From: Planctomycetaceae bacterium
GTDB taxonomy: Bacteria; Planctomycetota; Planctomycetia; Pirellulales; Thermoguttaceae
Reading direction: 5' to 3'
Assembly: GCA_012719125.1 (NCBI GenBank)
Contig: JAAYAY010000024.1
Span: 62,001 to 126,000, forward strand
Length of the DNA stretch: 64,000 nt
A model generated the notes under the pieces. That model saw only the letters and a program-made list of their open reading frames with translations. It was not told the DNA's origin and did no database searches. The translations under genes and the position numbers were made by a program. Below are positions 17,358 to 26,375 of the stretch, piece after piece. How positions within the stretch are numbered: the stretch's first letter is position 1; each line of letters begins with the position of its first letter.

Positions 17358-19037
17358 CTAGTCAACTCCAGGAATCTCGATCCGTTCTTCCTGCGCCGCC
17401 TTACGAAGCTTGTTCAACGCTCGGGCTTCGATCTGGCGAACTCGTTCCTTGGTCACCCCCATAGCGGCCCCGACTTCTTTCAGTGTTTGCGGCTCCTCTC
17501 CGCGAGCCAGGCCAAAACGGCTGATGATAATCTGCTGCTCCCGTTCGTCGAGCCGGTCCAGGATGCGGACTACTTGCGACTCCCTCTGAAGCTGGGATGA
17601 CTCCTGCTCGTACTGGTCGCTTCGGCTGTCTTCCGTGGTACCGAACATCTCGGAGTTGCTGGTTCGGAAACGATCTCGGTGTCGAAGTTCGTCGGGGATT
17701 GTCCGGGCGTAGTTCTTCATGATGGCCCAGCTTGCGTAGGTGCTGAACTTGTTGCCCCGCGCGAAATCAAACTTCTCTACCGCCCGAATCAGCGACATAT
17801 TTCCATCGCTGACCAACTCAAAGAAGTTCTCGGACTGTCCCACATGCCGTTTGGCAATCGACACGACCAGACGCAGATTGGCCGAGATGATCTCGTTCTT
17901 GGTGGCCACCGCCTGATCGTGGAGTCTCTCGATCTGGTCCATCAGGGCACTCTTGGGGTGGGCCAAATCCAGCGTCTCTCTCAGCTTTGATGCTCGGTAC
18001 TTCAGGTAGTTCATCTTTCGGAAAAGATGACCCTCCTGTTCGCGTGTCAGCAGGGGAACCTCATAGAGGCTTGCCAGATAGGGGGGGAGACCGCTGGGGA
18101 GCCGGGTCTTCTTGACCGGCTCCTCGTTGCGCGGCATGGGACCGCAGACCTCCCGCTCCTGTTTTTCGGTGCGAACCAGCCGAAATCGGTCGTTGGGGAC
18201 ATAGTCAAGCGGCAGCTCCATGATCCGTTTTGCCCGCATTTCGCCGATGATTCGGTAAATGCTCGTCTTGGTCCGGCAAAACGCCTTGGCCAAGCTCTCA
18301 ACGGATTCCCCTCGACGGTACTTGCGATAGATCTTCCGTTTCGTATCCTCACGAAGCGGACCGGTCCGATCGGGGAAGATGGCTGAATCGGGATGGTCGC
18401 GATCAAACTGTTTCAGGGTATAGCGGATGGTCTCCACGCTGCGACCCATCTTGGTGGCAAGCCGTTTGGTTACGTCCGCGGGGCAGCCGCCCCTCTCCGC
18501 CATTCGCCGGGCGAAATCGATGATCTTGTCGCGCTCGTCGACAGTAAGTTGACTGAACTGGGCACCGCGTCGGACTCTCTCGCCATTGTCGCGGACGAAG
18601 CGGTCAACCGAACTCTCGAGAAATCCCACGCGTTTACGCCCTTCAAACACGAACCGGCGGCTTACCAGTCCCTGTTGGCGCCAGCGAGAAATCGTCTTGG
18701 TCGACACCTGGAATCGCCGGCTGAGTTCCTCGACGGTGAGAACTGGTTCGGGCACCTCTTCGACGGGCAGATCGGCCGAATCCGACACGTCTTCGACGAA
18801 GAGACGCAAGTCATGGGCGACCTCGTCACCACGCATGCGCACATCCGGGTAGGCCTCCGGACGATAGGTGGTGACCCGGTAGCACAAGTATTCATAGGTG
18901 TAGATCCGGCTATCCTCCAACTCGAGCAGAAGCTGCTCTGCTCGATCTACCTGTTCGAGCTTCCTCTCACGAGGCGCAAACCGAACCTGTTGGTCACGAA
19001 GCTCCCGGATGGCCGAATGGATATAGCTATTGTGCAT
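17358..19037 (-). CDS. Sigma-70 family factor with N-terminal helix-turn-helix segments
   Basis: RNA polymerase sigma factor, 559 residues from ATG at 19037 (AAGGACGAG upstream; a longer frame to 19160 lacks support). Residues about 100-150 look like a MerR-type helix-turn-helix (LTVEELSRRFQVSTKTISRW), with two further helical DNA-binding-like stretches near 160-210 and 245-263. Sigma region 2 is at about 385-445 (NLRLVVSIAKRHVG, KFDFARGNKFSTYASWAI) and region 4 at 495-550 (LKEVGAAMGVTKERVRQIEA). Region 2.4 (MKNYARTIPDELRHRDRF) differs from RpoD and a normal region 3 is not evident, so it is an alternative, not the housekeeping, sigma. It sits upstream of the tRNA-tuf operon on the same strand. 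Confidence 0.85.
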   Translation of the reverse strand: MHNSYIHSAIRELRDQQVRFAPRERKLEQVDRAEQLLLELEDSRIYTYEYLCYRVTTYRPEAYPDVRMRGDEVAHDLRLFVEDVSDSADLPVEEVPEPVLTVEELSRRFQVSTKTISRWRQQGLVSRRFVFEGRKRVGFLESSVDRFVRDNGERVRRGAQFSQLTVDERDKIIDFARRMAERGGCPADVTKRLATKMGRSVETIRYTLKQFDRDHPDSAIFPDRTGPLREDTKRKIYRKYRRGESVESLAKAFCRTKTSIYRIIGEMRAKRIMELPLDYVPNDRFRLVRTEKQEREVCGPMPRNEEPVKKTRLPSGLPPYLASLYEVPLLTREQEGHLFRKMNYLKYRASKLRETLDLAHPKSALMDQIERLHDQAVATKNEIISANLRLVVSIAKRHVGQSENFFELVSDGNMSLIRAVEKFDFARGNKFSTYASWAIMKNYARTIPDELRHRDRFRTSNSEMFGTTEDSRSDQYEQESSQLQRESQVVRILDRLDEREQQIIISRFGLARGEEPQTLKEVGAAMGVTKERVRQIEARALNKLRKAAQEERIEIPGVD

Positions 19038-19158
19038 AATCTCGTCCTTTCCAGGCTGGAAGTCGTCGTGGCAAGATCTCTCTCGCCTCGCTGCACTGCC
19101 CCAATTCCACGCCTTTCCGTTGCTCCAAGGCCTTGCCAGCCTTTGGGCTCTGGGACGC

Positions 19159-19188
19159 ATTCTAACTTGGTTGCGGTATTTTTGACAA
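19159..19188 (-). promoter_or_regulatory. Candidate promoter of the sigma factor gene
   Basis: Minus strand: TTGTCA (19183-19188), 18-nt spacer, TAGAAT (19159-19164), 122 nt before the sigma start codon. Its -35 overlaps one arm and the loop of a perfect inverted repeat (19173-19210), which suggests control by a repressor or activator. Confidence 0.5.
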
Positions 19189-19210
19189 GTATTCCTTGCA
19201 AAAATACCGC
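19173..19210. promoter_or_regulatory. Perfect 11-bp inverted repeat over the sigma promoter
   Basis: GCGGTATTTTT (19173-19183) and AAAAATACCGC (19200-19210) are exact reverse complements separated by 16 nt. Centre-to-centre spacing is about 27 bp. It overlaps the -35 and spacer of the candidate sigma promoter, so it is a good operator candidate; a cruciform or mRNA hairpin is the other reading. Confidence 0.5.
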
Positions 19211-19595
19211 CCTGTTTTTCTGGAATTCCAAAACCGATTCACCAATGGGGGAAGCCAAAACAGAATCTCCGTTGCTTCCGTACGAAAAGCTCCCGAGGGC
19301 TGCCATCTCATTACGACTCGCCAAGCCGAAAGGATTGGCCGCACCACGTCCTTTTCCCGCAAGAACGCCCGGCTTGGGTCGCGTTTGACACCCCTAGGAA
19401 AGAGGTGGATTGCCTTCCCGTTCGGGACAATCCCAAGAACCGGCAGATTCCGGTGAACTCTCCTAACCTGACAGGTCGATTCTGGGTGAAGGTTCACATC
19501 TCCGAGACCGGAAAATTTGCCGGCACATCAAGATGGCTAATCCAGGAAAGTCGGGACGCTCTCCTTGGTTACCGGCTTGATCACGCAGCAGACAA
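19211..19595. other. Intergenic region between divergent genes
   Basis: About 385 bp with no convincing gene. It should hold the promoter of the plus-strand gene at 19647, but I see no close match to a sigma-70 consensus. Confidence 0.3.
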
Positions 19596-19620
19596 CAACC
19601 CCACCCGCAGGGTGGGGTTG
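19596..19620. repeat. Strong GC-rich hairpin in the leader of the next gene
   Basis: 11-bp perfect stem CAACCCCACCC / GGGTGGGGTTG with a 3-nt loop (GCA), ending 26 bp before the ATG at 19647. No T-run on either side. It may be a leader hairpin or a mobile palindrome. Confidence 0.6.
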
Positions 19621-19646
19621 GCCGTAGGGATCACTGAGGCAACTCC

Positions 19647-21020
19647 ATGGGACACTCATACAGGTTCTTCGCTACCTTTCTCGCAGGCTTGGTTTCGATT
19701 TCTTGGTCGATGGCAGACGGGCTGGACGGACAGAAATTTGCGTTGGAGTCCAGCCGCACCACTGATTCGCTGGATCGGGTCGACGCTTCGCTTGAGGTCT
19801 CGGGTGAGGTGCATGTGCTCAATGAAAGCAGCGAGCTTCAAAAGCTCAAGCTGGCGGTGTTGGCGAATCTGCAATACGACGAGCGTTCGTTACTCGTGTC
19901 GGTTTCACCCAAGGCGCCGATGCGCTCCGTTCGTCACTATGAGAAGGCACTGGCCGCCATTGAGGTGGACGAACAGGAGATGCATCCGAGTTTGCGGGAT
20001 GATCGACGTATGATTGCGGTCGACGCGGACGAGAAAAAAGCGATCCTCTACAGTCCAGTCGGCCCGCTCGGTCACGACGAATTGGACCTGGCAGACCTTC
20101 AGGCAAACACGCTGATTCTGGATCGATTGCTCCCGCCGTACCGGGTGGCGATTGGGGATTCCTGGAAACAGTCCGACGAACTGGTAGGTCTCCTTCTGGG
20201 TTTGGATGCCGTCAGTTCGAGTCAAGTTACGAGCGAGATTTCGTCGGTCGAGAACTCGGTTGCCCTGGTGGAGATGTCGGGCGACGTTCAAGGGGCGATT
20301 CACGGGGTTTCCACGGAAATCCGGATTCGCTCCAAGTACCAGTTCGATCTTCGCGTGAAACGGATCACCTGGTTCGGCATGCTGCTTCAGGAAAAACGGT
20401 CCGTCGGTCACGTGGGACCGGGACTCGACGTCATTGCCCGTCTGCAAGTGAAGATCGCGCCGATCGAGGAGTCGCCGCACCTGACGGATGCGGCGCTCAA
20501 GGGTCTGACGCTCGATTCCGCCGAAGCAGGGTCCTGGCTCAGCTACGAGTCAATTTCCGGCGAGTGGCGGCTGCTGAACGACCGGCGCTGGTTCGTGACG
20601 AGCGACGATCCCAAGGCCGCGGTTCTGCGCATGATCGACGGCGGCGAGTTCATAGCCCAATGCAACGTGTCGTCGCTTCCGCAAGTTGACGCCGAGAAGC
20701 TGCCGTCTCTTTCCAAGTTTCAGGAAGACATCCAGGCCGGGTTGGGCGAGTCGTTCGGGCAGTTCATTTCCGCCAAGCAGGAAACGAACGAGTTGGGCTA
20801 TCGGGTATTTCGCGTCGTGGTCGACGGAAAGGCCTCGGAGGTTCCGATCCAATGGATCTACTACCTCGTTGCCGACAAGAACGGCCGGCAATTGTCGATG
20901 GTCTTCGTGGTTGAGGCCGAACTTGTGGAACGTCTGGGCGGGGCGGACGAACAACTGGCGTCTGCGGTCGAGTTCGTCGATCGGACGACGGCGGCGCTCC
21001 CGACGCTTGCCCCGCAATAG
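19647..21020 (+). CDS. Secreted protein of unknown function
   Basis: 457 residues. The N terminus is a Sec-type signal peptide (MGHSYRFFATFLAGLVSISW then SMADG). The rest is soluble, with an alternating beta-rich character (segments such as SLEVSGEVHVLNESSELQKL and VALVEMSGDVQGAIHG) and no catalytic motif I know. The C-terminal part (LPSLSKFQEDIQAGLGESFG) resembles a lipoprotein-like domain with IYYLVADKNGRQLSMVFVVE strands. The start is supported by GAGG 8 nt upstream. It stands alone; the gene downstream is on the other strand. I do not recognise the family; similar secreted unknowns are common in planctomycetes. Confidence 0.8.
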   Translation: MGHSYRFFATFLAGLVSISWSMADGLDGQKFALESSRTTDSLDRVDASLEVSGEVHVLNESSELQKLKLAVLANLQYDERSLLVSVSPKAPMRSVRHYEKALAAIEVDEQEMHPSLRDDRRMIAVDADEKKAILYSPVGPLGHDELDLADLQANTLILDRLLPPYRVAIGDSWKQSDELVGLLLGLDAVSSSQVTSEISSVENSVALVEMSGDVQGAIHGVSTEIRIRSKYQFDLRVKRITWFGMLLQEKRSVGHVGPGLDVIARLQVKIAPIEESPHLTDAALKGLTLDSAEAGSWLSYESISGEWRLLNDRRWFVTSDDPKAAVLRMIDGGEFIAQCNVSSLPQVDAEKLPSLSKFQEDIQAGLGESFGQFISAKQETNELGYRVFRVVVDGKASEVPIQWIYYLVADKNGRQLSMVFVVEAELVERLGGADEQLASAVEFVDRTTAALPTLAPQ

Positions 21021-21059
21021 ACCGCCGGGCCCAAACCGCGCCTGCCGAAGCGGCGATCG

Positions 21060-21548
21060 TTACCCCGCGGCAGCGTACTTCTCGGCGAACTCGAGAACCC
21101 ACAGATCGATCAACTCGGTGAACGCCTCCAGATCGACCTCACCCAGCTTCTGGTAATAGTTTCGGGCGAAGATCTCCTTGTTGCGGACCGTTGCCTTGGC
21201 AGCTAGGTCGAGCACGAAGTAGTCGGAGATCGGACGGATGAGGATCTCGATGCGGCTGAAGAAGTTGTCGCGGCGCCGGCCCGCTCGCAGATCGACGTCG
21301 TCCCGGCTGACGGCCGCGCCCCATCCTCGATCGGTGACGATCGGCTCGAATTGAAAGCCGGGGAAGTGATTGGGCAGACGCCGTAGGCAACGCTCCAGGT
21401 GGTCCGACAACTCGAGTCGGTATTGCGAGTGCAAGGTCCGCAGTTCTTTCTCCGAGAGCGCCTTGGCCGCCTCAGCCCGCGCCCGTTCGTCGCCGGCTCG
21501 GTGTCCTCGCTCGATTGCTCGCGCTAATCGCTTGTCGAAGTCGCTCAT
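21060..21548 (-). CDS. Conserved protein of unknown function
   Basis: 162 residues from ATG at 21548 (MSDFDKRLARAIERGHRAGD); a longer frame to 21599 adds 17 unlikely residues. The first 50 residues are a charged helix (probable coiled coil), followed by a mixed domain with ISDYFVLDLAAKATVRNKEIF and a hydrophobic helix at the C terminus. No membrane segment. Its stop faces the plus-strand secreted gene with a 39-bp gap. No function can be given. Confidence 0.7.
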   Translation of the reverse strand: MSDFDKRLARAIERGHRAGDERARAEAAKALSEKELRTLHSQYRLELSDHLERCLRRLPNHFPGFQFEPIVTDRGWGAAVSRDDVDLRAGRRRDNFFSRIEILIRPISDYFVLDLAAKATVRNKEIFARNYYQKLGEVDLEAFTELIDLWVLEFAEKYAAAG

Positions 21549-21725
21549 CGTCGTGTTGGGGTTGGAGGCGTTTTCGAGACGAGCTTGCCGCCTCGGCATG
21601 TCGGCGAGATCGGATCCAGCAGACCTAAGGGGCCCGCCCCTCGGATACTCAAAGCGTGTTCGTCGTTGTCGGCCGCTGTCCCGTACTTGGCTGTCTGGAA
21701 CGGATCCACTGGGACTGCCGCAACG

Positions 21726-24700
21726 TCAGGGCTCGCGGTCTTGGGGGCCGGCAGGTTCTGCCGAGCCGGATGGATCGTCACTTGCGGGAGGGGCCGAAGC
21801 GTCCGGTGGCGGCAGTATGCCGGAAGGACCGGCGGCTTGCTCTGGAGGTAGCTGGGACGGCTCAACCACAGGAGGAACTGCTTCGTTCGAGGCGGCGGGG
21901 TCACTGTCGGGCGTCTGGGGTTTCTGCGTCTTGGGACGATCGCCTTTTTTCTTCGGTTTCTTGGGAGGTTCGGGTTCGGCCGTGGTGGTGCCGAAGAACT
22001 GGGCCAGATCGCTGAAGCTTCGCATCGGCTCCCGGCCTTCTTTCATATCCTTGGTGATCGGCGTGATCGGCTTGGGCCGCGATTTCGGCTTGAACGGCGG
22101 AGCGGGCCCGCGTCCATGTCCATGTCCGCGTCCATGTCCATCGTCGTGTCCCCGTCCGCGGGCGGCCTCGCGAGGTTTGGCCTGCCCCCCGCGTTGCTCA
22201 CGAGGCTTCTGGCCTGGCTTGGCCCGTTCGGGGCGTCTCTCTTCGCGACGATCTGCGCCTTCTTCCCGGCGGAAGGCCGTGCGGGGAGTTCCGGGCGGAA
22301 TCATGGTCAGCGACACGCGACGCCGTTCCTTGTCCACGTCCAGGACCCAGACCTTCACAATGTCTCCGACTGCGGCGACCTCATGGGGATCGCGGACGAA
22401 CTTGTCGGCAAGCTGGCTGACGTGGACCAGGCCGCTGTCGTGCATGCCGATATCCACAAATACGCCGAAATCGACGACGTTCAACACCGTCCCGCTGAGT
22501 TCGAGTCCGGGCTTCAAATCTTCAAGCTTGAGCACGCCCCGGCGGAAGATCGGGGGGGGAAGATCCTCTCGCGGATCGCGTCCGGGACGAACCAACTGAG
22601 CGAGAATGTCCTTCAACAGCAACTCGCCCACGCCCAACTCTTTTGCCAGAGAACTCGCATCGACCTGGGCGATCTTCTCGGAGAGCGCCTTGAGGCGGTC
22701 CCGGTTTGCCAGGTCGTCGACCTGGCAGCCGAGCCGCTCGAGAACGCGGCGGGCGACGTCGTAACTCTCCGGATGGATCCAAGAACCGTCCAGGGGATTG
22801 TCGCCCCTGGCGATCTTCAGAAACCCTGCCGATTGAACGAAGGCGGCGTCGCCGAAACCGGTCACATTGCGCAACTGTTCGCGGTTGCGGAAGGGCCCGT
22901 TCTGCATGCGGTGCTCGTACACCCGACGGGCCGTCAACTGGTTCAGGCCGGACACGTAGCGCAGCAGGGCCGGACTGGCAGTATTGACGTCCACGCCGAC
23001 GTAGTTGACGCAGGAGCTGACCACGTCGTCGAGCGACTCGCGCAAGTGCTTCGCCTTGACGTCGTGTTGATAGAGGCCCACGCCGATGTTCGCCGGGTCG
23101 ATCTTCACCAGTTCGCTCAAGGGATCCTGGAGACGGCGCCCGATGGAGATGGCCCCCCGGACGGTGGCGTCGTACTCGGGAAACTCCTCCCGCCCCGCCG
23201 AACTGGTCGAGTAGACGCTTGCCCCGGCCTCATTGACGATCACGTAGGCCCAATCACTCCCCTCGGGAGCCTCGTTCAGGATCTCGCCGAAGAAATCCTC
23301 GGCGTCGCGGCAGGCGGTTCCGTTGCCGATCGCCACGACCGTCAACTTGAATCGTTCCATCAACTCCCGAACGGTGCTCTGAGACTCTTCTTTGCGCTCG
23401 GGTTTGCCGATCAGGTAGATCACGGCCTGGGCCAGGACATTGCCGAACTGGTCGAGCGCCACCAACTTGCAGCCGCTCTTGAAGCCGGGGTCAACCGCCA
23501 GCACTCGACGGTTGTGAACGGGGGGCTGAAGGAGCAGGTTCCGGAGGTTCTTGGCAAACACGCCCACCGCGTGGCTTTCCGCCCGTTCGGTCAGTTCGCG
23601 ACGCGATTCCCGTTCCAGGCCGGGGAGGATCAGCCGAGTCAGCGCGTCGCGAGCGCAGCCCTTGAGGAAATCGGAGTGCGGATGATCCGTGGGGACGCTC
23701 AACTCGTCAACAACCTTGGTCATCGCCTCCAGATCGGACTCGATCTTGACCCGCAGGACCTTGCCGCGCTCACCGCGGTTGATCGCCAAAACGCGGTGGG
23801 GGGGGATCTTGCGAAGGTCCTCGCTGTAGTTGAAGTAGTCGCTGAAGGCTTTCTGTCTCTTCTCTTCAGCTTTGTGCTTCTTCTGCCGCTTGCGCTCCGC
23901 TTTGCGCTCCGCATTCGACTTGCGAGTCCCCTTGCGCTTGGGCGCCGGACGACTGGGGGCGGTTGCTCTGGCATCGGGCGGCGGGGCCACTGCCGGCTGG
24001 GCGGCCTTGGCATCCGGCGACACGGCAGAGCTTGTCTCAGGAGCGGACGGCTCGGGTACAACAGTGTCTGGAACTGGAGATGCCTCTGAGGTGACGGTCT
24101 CTGCGGGAGTCGCGGTTTCGGACTCCGATGCAACAACCGGAGCCTCGTGCGGCGCGGGCGGATTCGGTTCCACACTCGCAGCAGCGTCAACCGGCAGCCT
24201 CGATTCCTCGTGCGAGGTTTCCTCTGTCTCTTTCTCCGGGGAGCCTTCGGGGCCGCCGCCCATTCCCGACCCGGGCTGATCGTCCTCCGGCGGATTCGGC
24301 GTTTCTTTCGAAGGAACGGATTCCGCCGATACCGGGGGTTCGGCAGCGTGGGAGAGGTCGGCGGCAGCGGTTGCCTCCGACTCCACCTTCGGTTCCGGGG
24401 CCTGGACGGCGTCTCCCGGTGAAGATCCCGATCTCGTCGATTCGGTTTCCGAGACAGGAGGCGGCGTTTGTGCTAACCCCATCGGGGCCTGGGCATCCGG
24501 GGTCTGATCCGATTCCGGAGGTTCGGCAGAGAACATTGATTCCGCCGACTCCTCAGCGGGCGTCGTCGAGTCCGCCGCGGGAGTTGCCAGCGGTCTCGGA
24601 GGTTTCGCGGCAGGTGCCGTCTCCGCAGGCTTGTCTTCGCCACCGGTACGACACGAGGCGATCCGCCCCGAGCGCTGCATGATCTCTCGCAGGCGTTGAC

Positions 24701-25241
24701 GCAGTTCGACGTCTTCGCTGATTCGTTCGGCCAGGATGTGGCCCGCTCCCAGCAAGGCTTCGGCCGCCGTGGGCACGCCTCGATCGGGATTCACGAAGTC
24801 AGCCGCGCGGCGGTCGAGATCGCTGCAACCCGGACTCCGATTGAGGATCTCATCCGCCAGCAGTTCGAGTCCCCGGCTTCGTGCCAGTTGAGCCAAGGTC
24901 TGCTTCTTCGGCTTGTACGGCAGGTAGAGATCTTCGAGTCGCTTTGCCGTGTTGGCCGACCGGATTCGCTTCTCGAGCTCCTCCGTCAGCTTCCCCTGCG
25001 ACTCGATGGAACGAAGGATCGTCTGCTTCCGCTCGGAAAGCAGACGCATCTTGTCGAGCCGGTCCTGAATGAGCCGGATCTTCTCTTCGTCCAGGCCGCC
25101 GGTCTGGTCCTTGCGATAACGCGTGATGAAGGGAACCGTGTTGCCTTCATCGAGCAGTTCCAAAGCAGCCTGCACCTGCCCGAGTTGAATTCCCAGGCCG
25201 CGCGACAGATGTCGGATGTTGATGGTTACGGGATCGCCCAT
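21726..25241 (-). CDS. Tex-family S1 RNA-binding protein with large disordered insertion
   Basis: Tex is a cytoplasmic RNA-binding transcription accessory protein. Domains in order: Tex N-terminal helical region (1-200; PFITRYRKDQTGGLDEEKIR), an insertion at about 201-462, then the DYFNYSEDLRKIPPHRVLAI segment, the YqgF-like domain from about 580 (VLAVDPGFKSGCKL), the helix-hairpin-helix region (NQLTARRVYEHRMQNGPFRN), and an S1 domain at 910-982 (VVDFGVFVDIGMHDSGLVHV). The 260-residue insertion is Pro/Ala/Glu/Ser-rich and ends in Lys/Arg-rich text; a further 190-residue tail follows S1. Total 1171 residues, against about 750-780 in normal Tex. The core reads through without breaks, so it should be functional. 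Confidence 0.92.
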   Translation of the reverse strand: MGDPVTINIRHLSRGLGIQLGQVQAALELLDEGNTVPFITRYRKDQTGGLDEEKIRLIQDRLDKMRLLSERKQTILRSIESQGKLTEELEKRIRSANTAKRLEDLYLPYKPKKQTLAQLARSRGLELLADEILNRSPGCSDLDRRAADFVNPDRGVPTAAEALLGAGHILAERISEDVELRQRLREIMQRSGRIASCRTGGEDKPAETAPAAKPPRPLATPAADSTTPAEESAESMFSAEPPESDQTPDAQAPMGLAQTPPPVSETESTRSGSSPGDAVQAPEPKVESEATAAADLSHAAEPPVSAESVPSKETPNPPEDDQPGSGMGGGPEGSPEKETEETSHEESRLPVDAAASVEPNPPAPHEAPVVASESETATPAETVTSEASPVPDTVVPEPSAPETSSAVSPDAKAAQPAVAPPPDARATAPSRPAPKRKGTRKSNAERKAERKRQKKHKAEEKRQKAFSDYFNYSEDLRKIPPHRVLAINRGERGKVLRVKIESDLEAMTKVVDELSVPTDHPHSDFLKGCARDALTRLILPGLERESRRELTERAESHAVGVFAKNLRNLLLQPPVHNRRVLAVDPGFKSGCKLVALDQFGNVLAQAVIYLIGKPERKEESQSTVRELMERFKLTVVAIGNGTACRDAEDFFGEILNEAPEGSDWAYVIVNEAGASVYSTSSAGREEFPEYDATVRGAISIGRRLQDPLSELVKIDPANIGVGLYQHDVKAKHLRESLDDVVSSCVNYVGVDVNTASPALLRYVSGLNQLTARRVYEHRMQNGPFRNREQLRNVTGFGDAAFVQSAGFLKIARGDNPLDGSWIHPESYDVARRVLERLGCQVDDLANRDRLKALSEKIAQVDASSLAKELGVGELLLKDILAQLVRPGRDPREDLPPPIFRRGVLKLEDLKPGLELSGTVLNVVDFGVFVDIGMHDSGLVHVSQLADKFVRDPHEVAAVGDIVKVWVLDVDKERRRVSLTMIPPGTPRTAFRREEGADRREERRPERAKPGQKPREQRGGQAKPREAARGRGHDDGHGRGHGHGRGPAPPFKPKSRPKPITPITKDMKEGREPMRSFSDLAQFFGTTTAEPEPPKKPKKKGDRPKTQKPQTPDSDPAASNEAVPPVVEPSQLPPEQAAGPSGILPPPDASAPPASDDPSGSAEPAGPQDREP

Positions 25242-25594
25242 AACAGTGGACAGGCGTCAGCTCAAGGCCGGCGCTCGCTCAGAAAGGAAGGGATGATAGA
25301 CAGAGTCCACGCACTCTATGGCACCTGCGCACGCTTGTCAAGGTTGTGGGAGGGGTCGCCCCGAATGACCCGCTCTTCCTGCATTCTGCAAATTACCATG
25401 CCTGGAGTCAGAACCGTGCCACCGACGATTCTGGGAAAAAACCGAATTTCTGGACGAATTCCTCAAAACGTCACCACCCGTCATGCCGATATAGGACGCA
25501 GCAAGGGAGGCGTTTTGTCGTTCGAGCCCCCGCTGAGGCCGCGCCTTAGTCGGTTCGCGGAGGCTGTTGTCCCGGCATCAATCAAGGACGGCCC
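25242..25594. other. Intergenic region
   Basis: Divergent gap of about 350 bp between the Tex gene and a small plus-strand gene. No gene, repeat or clear promoter found by eye. A good Shine-Dalgarno (AAGGA) lies at its right end. Confidence 0.3.
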
Positions 25595-25840
25595 ATGAGT
25601 TCCATCCCCCTGCGAATCTATCACGGCCCACAAACCGACCCCGATTCCAGAGTCTCCAACGACGAACAGACCCGGCGGTCTGTAACCCTCTCTCTAGGTG
25701 AGATTCTCCCGTTACTGGCGGACGCAGTCCAGTCGCAAAGAACCTGGCTACAAGACTTTGACGACGACCAAGTGACGATCTCCATGGACCTGTACGAGGT
25801 CCTCCTTGCCTACCAATTCTATCGTCGCCCTACTGCTTAA
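25595..25840 (+). CDS. Small protein of unknown function
   Basis: 81 residues, soluble and acidic (MSSIPLRIYHGPQTDPDSRV start; VTLSLGEILPLLADAVQSQR in the middle). ATG at 25595 is preceded by AAGGA with proper spacing, and codon use is like the neighbours, so I take it as real. No motif is recognised. It is followed after 48 bp by the convergent STAS gene. Confidence 0.6.
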   Translation: MSSIPLRIYHGPQTDPDSRVSNDEQTRRSVTLSLGEILPLLADAVQSQRTWLQDFDDDQVTISMDLYEVLLAYQFYRRPTA

Positions 25841-25888
25841 GAGGGGCGTGGATTCGTCTAATTCGCGAGTCTGACGGCGTACTCACAG

Positions 25889-26236
25889 TCAATTCATAGC
25901 GGCGATCGCCTGTTGACGCGTCTCGTAAGGCGTCCAGAGCGTGTTGTAGAGACGGGTCGAGATCAACGCTTCGCGGCAGAAGGCGGGGATGTTGCACAGT
26001 CCCATACGCCCTTTCCGATCCTGCACCCGCTTCCAGGCACGGACCAGAAGCCCAATGAAGCGAGACCCGATAAAACGCGTATTTGTCAGATCCAGCAGCA
26101 GCGCGGGGGGGGAGGCGGAACTTGCCGCCTCCAGGAGAATCGTGCCGAACTCCTCCAACGATTGCTCATCAAGAGAATCGTAGCGCTCGTCGAGCTCGAT
26201 AATCGTCACGCCGTCTTGTTGGAGTACCCGTATCAT
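25889..26236 (-). CDS. STAS-domain protein, anti-anti-sigma factor type
   Basis: 115 residues that form one STAS domain: beta strand VTIIELDERYDSLDE, then LLLDLTNTRFIGSRFIGLLV, then RKGRMGLCNIPAFCREALIS. In RsbV/SpoIIAA the conserved Ser that is phosphorylated lies in D-(S/T)-S-G; here that place reads NTRFIGSRFIG, with Ser after Gly, so phospho-control by an RsbW-type kinase is uncertain. The gene faces the LOG-family gene divergently, and an HPt plus PP2C phosphatase pair lies 1.5 kb away, so a partner-switching role is plausible. Confidence 0.85.
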   Translation of the reverse strand: MIRVLQQDGVTIIELDERYDSLDEQSLEEFGTILLEAASSASPPALLLDLTNTRFIGSRFIGLLVRAWKRVQDRKGRMGLCNIPAFCREALISTRLYNTLWTPYETRQQAIAAMN

Positions 26237-26375
26237 GGCCTCGTCAGTCTAACCCGATTCGGGGCAGCTGGCAAGTATATCCAGGGGGGTTCAGGTAACC
26301 CGTTGGCGTTTTGGAGGCAAGTTATAATAGGGATGGCAGGCCTGATTGCTCCCAGCCCAGATATCGACCCTCGGC

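Noticed and set aside
19038-19160. N-terminal extension of the sigma factor to 19160
   Set aside because: The promoter lies at 19159-19188 and the best ribosome site precedes ATG 19037; the extra residues are not family-like.
22116-24089. 657-codon plus-strand open frame opposite the Tex gene
   Set aside because: Shadow frame; the minus strand carries recognisable Tex and S1 domains.
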